From an uncultured Rhodospirillales bacterium (GTDB lineage: Bacteria; Pseudomonadota; Alphaproteobacteria; ATCC43930; CGMCC-115725), in the NCBI GenBank assembly GCA_903828515.1, contig CAIKMD010000006.1:558001-622000 (forward strand): a stretch of 64,000 nucleotides of DNA. The letters run 5' to 3'. The translations under genes were made by a program, and so were the position numbers. This document shows positions 62,694 to 64,000 of this stretch, piece after piece (the first letter of the stretch is position 1; every line of letters begins with the position of its first letter). The notes under the pieces were generated by a model, which was not told the origin of the DNA, made no database searches, and saw nothing but the letters and a program-made list of their open reading frames with translations.

Positions 62694-63626
62694 TCAGCCC
62701 GGCTCGTTCCAATAGGCGAATCCGAGTCCGGTGACGGCGTGACGGGCGGGGATGTAATCCACCACATTGCCCTTGATCCCGTCGTAAGCACCGGCAACCG
62801 CGATCCAGTTGCGGATTTCGCCGGTGCCGCCGCGCAAGGCGGCCGAATCCGTCATGAACATCGAGCGCAATTGGGTTCCTTCGCCGCGCGCGATGCGGTC
62901 GAGCACCCAGCGGTCGAGCGGTTCGTCGACCCAGCCGGCGCGGGGTCCGCGCGGATCGTGCGACAAGCCGCCCGATCCATAGATCGCGATGCGCTCGGGC
63001 CGGATGGCGAAAATATCGCGCAAGGCCTGGCCCAGCGCATAGCAGCGCGCCGCGCTCGGCAGGGGCGGGTGATAGGCGTTGGTGAAAATCGGCACCATCG
63101 GGATGCCGGTTTCGACCAGGCGCATGACGCGGCCGATCCGGGTGAATGCATGACCCAGTCCAAGCTCGGGCCGGGCCAGCGGGACAAGCTTCTCGATGAA
63201 GCTGAAATCGAAACCGCGCGCGACCAGACCTTCGAGGGCGACCTTCGCCATCGTGGCATGGCAGGCGAGCTTGATCCGGTTATCCGCCGGCTTCTCGCCG
63301 GCAAAGGCGATGCTGTAGGTTCCTTCGGCTTCGGCGCCGATGAAAATCGCAAAGCCGGGGATGAGCGCGCCCGAGAACAATTCGTTCTGATCGTCGCCGA
63401 TGACGAAGACGACATCGGGCTTGGCCGCCTCGAGTTGTGCCTGCAGGGTCGCGAAACCCTGCTTCACCCGCTCGACATAGGTTTCGATGACGGTCGGCGT
63501 TTCGAGCGCGAGTTCGCTCGGCTGCGGGACATCGCGCACGAGGGCCTGATGAACGGCAGGCCACTTGTCCGCCGCGACGAACATCGAGGGTGCATGCGAC
63601 GAGGCAAGTCCGAGAACGAGGGGCAC
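62694..63626 (-). CDS. LigB-type (class III) extradiol ring-cleavage dioxygenase
   Basis: 310 residues. LGLASSHAPSMF at the start and FVIGDDQNELF, FTNAYHPPLPSA and YGSGGLSHDPRG give the iron His/Glu pattern of protocatechuate 4,5-dioxygenase beta (LigB) and its relatives. No separate alpha (LigA-like) subunit is adjacent. Start is GTG 63626 with AGAGAG upstream; it lies 12 bp after the BNR-like gene. It probably opens the ring made by the oxygenase/dehydrogenase/decarboxylase steps of this module. Confidence 0.9.
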   Translation of the reverse strand: MPLVLGLASSHAPSMFVAADKWPAVHQALVRDVPQPSELALETPTVIETYVERVKQGFATLQAQLEAAKPDVVFVIGDDQNELFSGALIPGFAIFIGAEAEGTYSIAFAGEKPADNRIKLACHATMAKVALEGLVARGFDFSFIEKLVPLARPELGLGHAFTRIGRVMRLVETGIPMVPIFTNAYHPPLPSAARCYALGQALRDIFAIRPERIAIYGSGGLSHDPRGPRAGWVDEPLDRWVLDRIARGEGTQLRSMFMTDSAALRGGTGEIRNWIAVAGAYDGIKGNVVDYIPARHAVTGLGFAYWNEPG

Positions 63627-63638
63627 CGGGCGCTCTCT

Positions 63639-64000
63639 TCAGGCCCGTTGCAGGGCGCGATAGTGATTGCCCTTGGTGACCGGCGCCAGCTTGCCGGCGA
63701 TCTGCGTCCAGGATTCGGCTTCGTCGGTGCTGGCAAACACGTCGCCGTCGGTGGTGCCGGCGAACAGGGTGAACCCGCCCGGATAGGAAGCCATGCTCAT
63801 CGCCTCGACGGCGACGCGCTCCATTTCGAGCAGGCCCTTGCCGGCCTTGGTCCAGGTCTTGGCCCGGTCGGTGGTCTTGGCGATCGCCGATTCCGCGCGA
63901 TGGGATTTCTGCCATTCGCCGGGATTGGCGCCGGCGCCGGCCATGAACATTGTGTTGCCGTCGTGCGGCGAAACGATGAGATGGTCGGGGTATCCGATGT
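63639..64000 (-). CDS. BNR-repeat (sialidase/YCF48-like) protein, 5' end outside window
   Basis: About 120 C-terminal residues are visible. Repeating stretches AKTTDRAKTWTKAG and GDVFASTDEAESWTQIAG are BNR/Asp-box repeats of beta-propeller proteins; FMAGAGANPGEWQ and GFTLFAGTTDG lie between. The frame is open to the window edge, so the start is not visible. Many such proteins are annotated as glycosyl hydrolases or photosystem-assembly-like proteins; no function is shown here. First visible gene of the leftward LigB operon. Confidence 0.78.
   Translation of the reverse strand, partial: IGYPDHLIVSPHDGNTMFMAGAGANPGEWQKSHRAESAIAKTTDRAKTWTKAGKGLLEMERVAVEAMSMASYPGGFTLFAGTTDGDVFASTDEAESWTQIAGKLAPVTKGNHYRALQRA

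Noticed and set aside
1-64000. tRNA, rRNA, CRISPR, insertion sequences or prophage genes
   Set aside because: I looked for their hallmarks on both strands and saw none.

Overview
The window looks like chromosomal DNA of a high-GC alphaproteobacterium. Signs of this are short ATGA-type gene overlaps, a DivK-like single-domain response regulator, tandem PAS_7-type repeats in a hybrid kinase, and very many ABC importers and Rieske oxygenases. I see no rRNA, tRNA, CRISPR array, insertion sequence or phage gene. Genus cannot be given from the sequence alone.

1-12120: a divergent histidine-utilisation (hut) locus. hutI (cut by the window edge), hutF, a membrane histidine-box desaturase-like protein, a PhnD-like protein and a complete NitT/TauT-type ABC importer run leftward. 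A Rieske oxygenase, hutG, hutU, an SsuD-like flavin monooxygenase and another binding protein run rightward. The 85-bp gap between the two arms carries a site matching the HutC operator, so the oxygenase and importer probably belong to the hut regulon. hutH and hutC are not in the window.

12121-21367: a 0.5-kb gap, then permease, ATPase, two more luciferase-like flavin monooxygenases (NtaA/SnaA type and RutA type) and two tandem, closely related binding proteins. Facing them are a RidA protein, a quinone-reductase-like enzyme and an O-methyltransferase.

21368-43407: the most striking catabolic region. It has seven closely related Rieske oxygenase alpha subunits, four related family-3 binding proteins, one permease-ATPase fusion that may serve all four, a DODA-type extradiol dioxygenase, a quinone-reductase-like enzyme and an FAD hydroxylase. 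An AraC-type regulator is fused in one reading frame to an acetamidase/formamidase, and a free acetamidase/formamidase paralogue follows it. No ferredoxin, reductase or Rieske beta subunit is present.

43408-53318: a signalling island. It has two STAS antagonist-like proteins, an RsbW-like kinase, a receiver-PP2C (RsbU-like) phosphatase, a receiver protein, a hybrid histidine kinase, a Na+/Pi cotransporter preceded by a good Pho box, and two GPP34 (GOLPH3-like) proteins. One GPP34 stands alone and the other is fused to an MFS transporter. This combination of partner switching, GPP34 and transport is my best candidate for an undescribed system.

53319-64000: an aromatic-acid module resembling phthalate catabolism. 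It has a phthalate-4,5-dioxygenase-like Rieske protein, a Gfo/Idh/MocA dihydrodiol-dehydrogenase-like enzyme, a class II aldolase-fold protein, a resorcylate-decarboxylase-like amidohydrolase, a LigB-type extradiol dioxygenase, an ABC importer of the iron/polyamine type, an orphan NitT/TauT binding protein and a BNR-repeat-like protein cut by the window edge.
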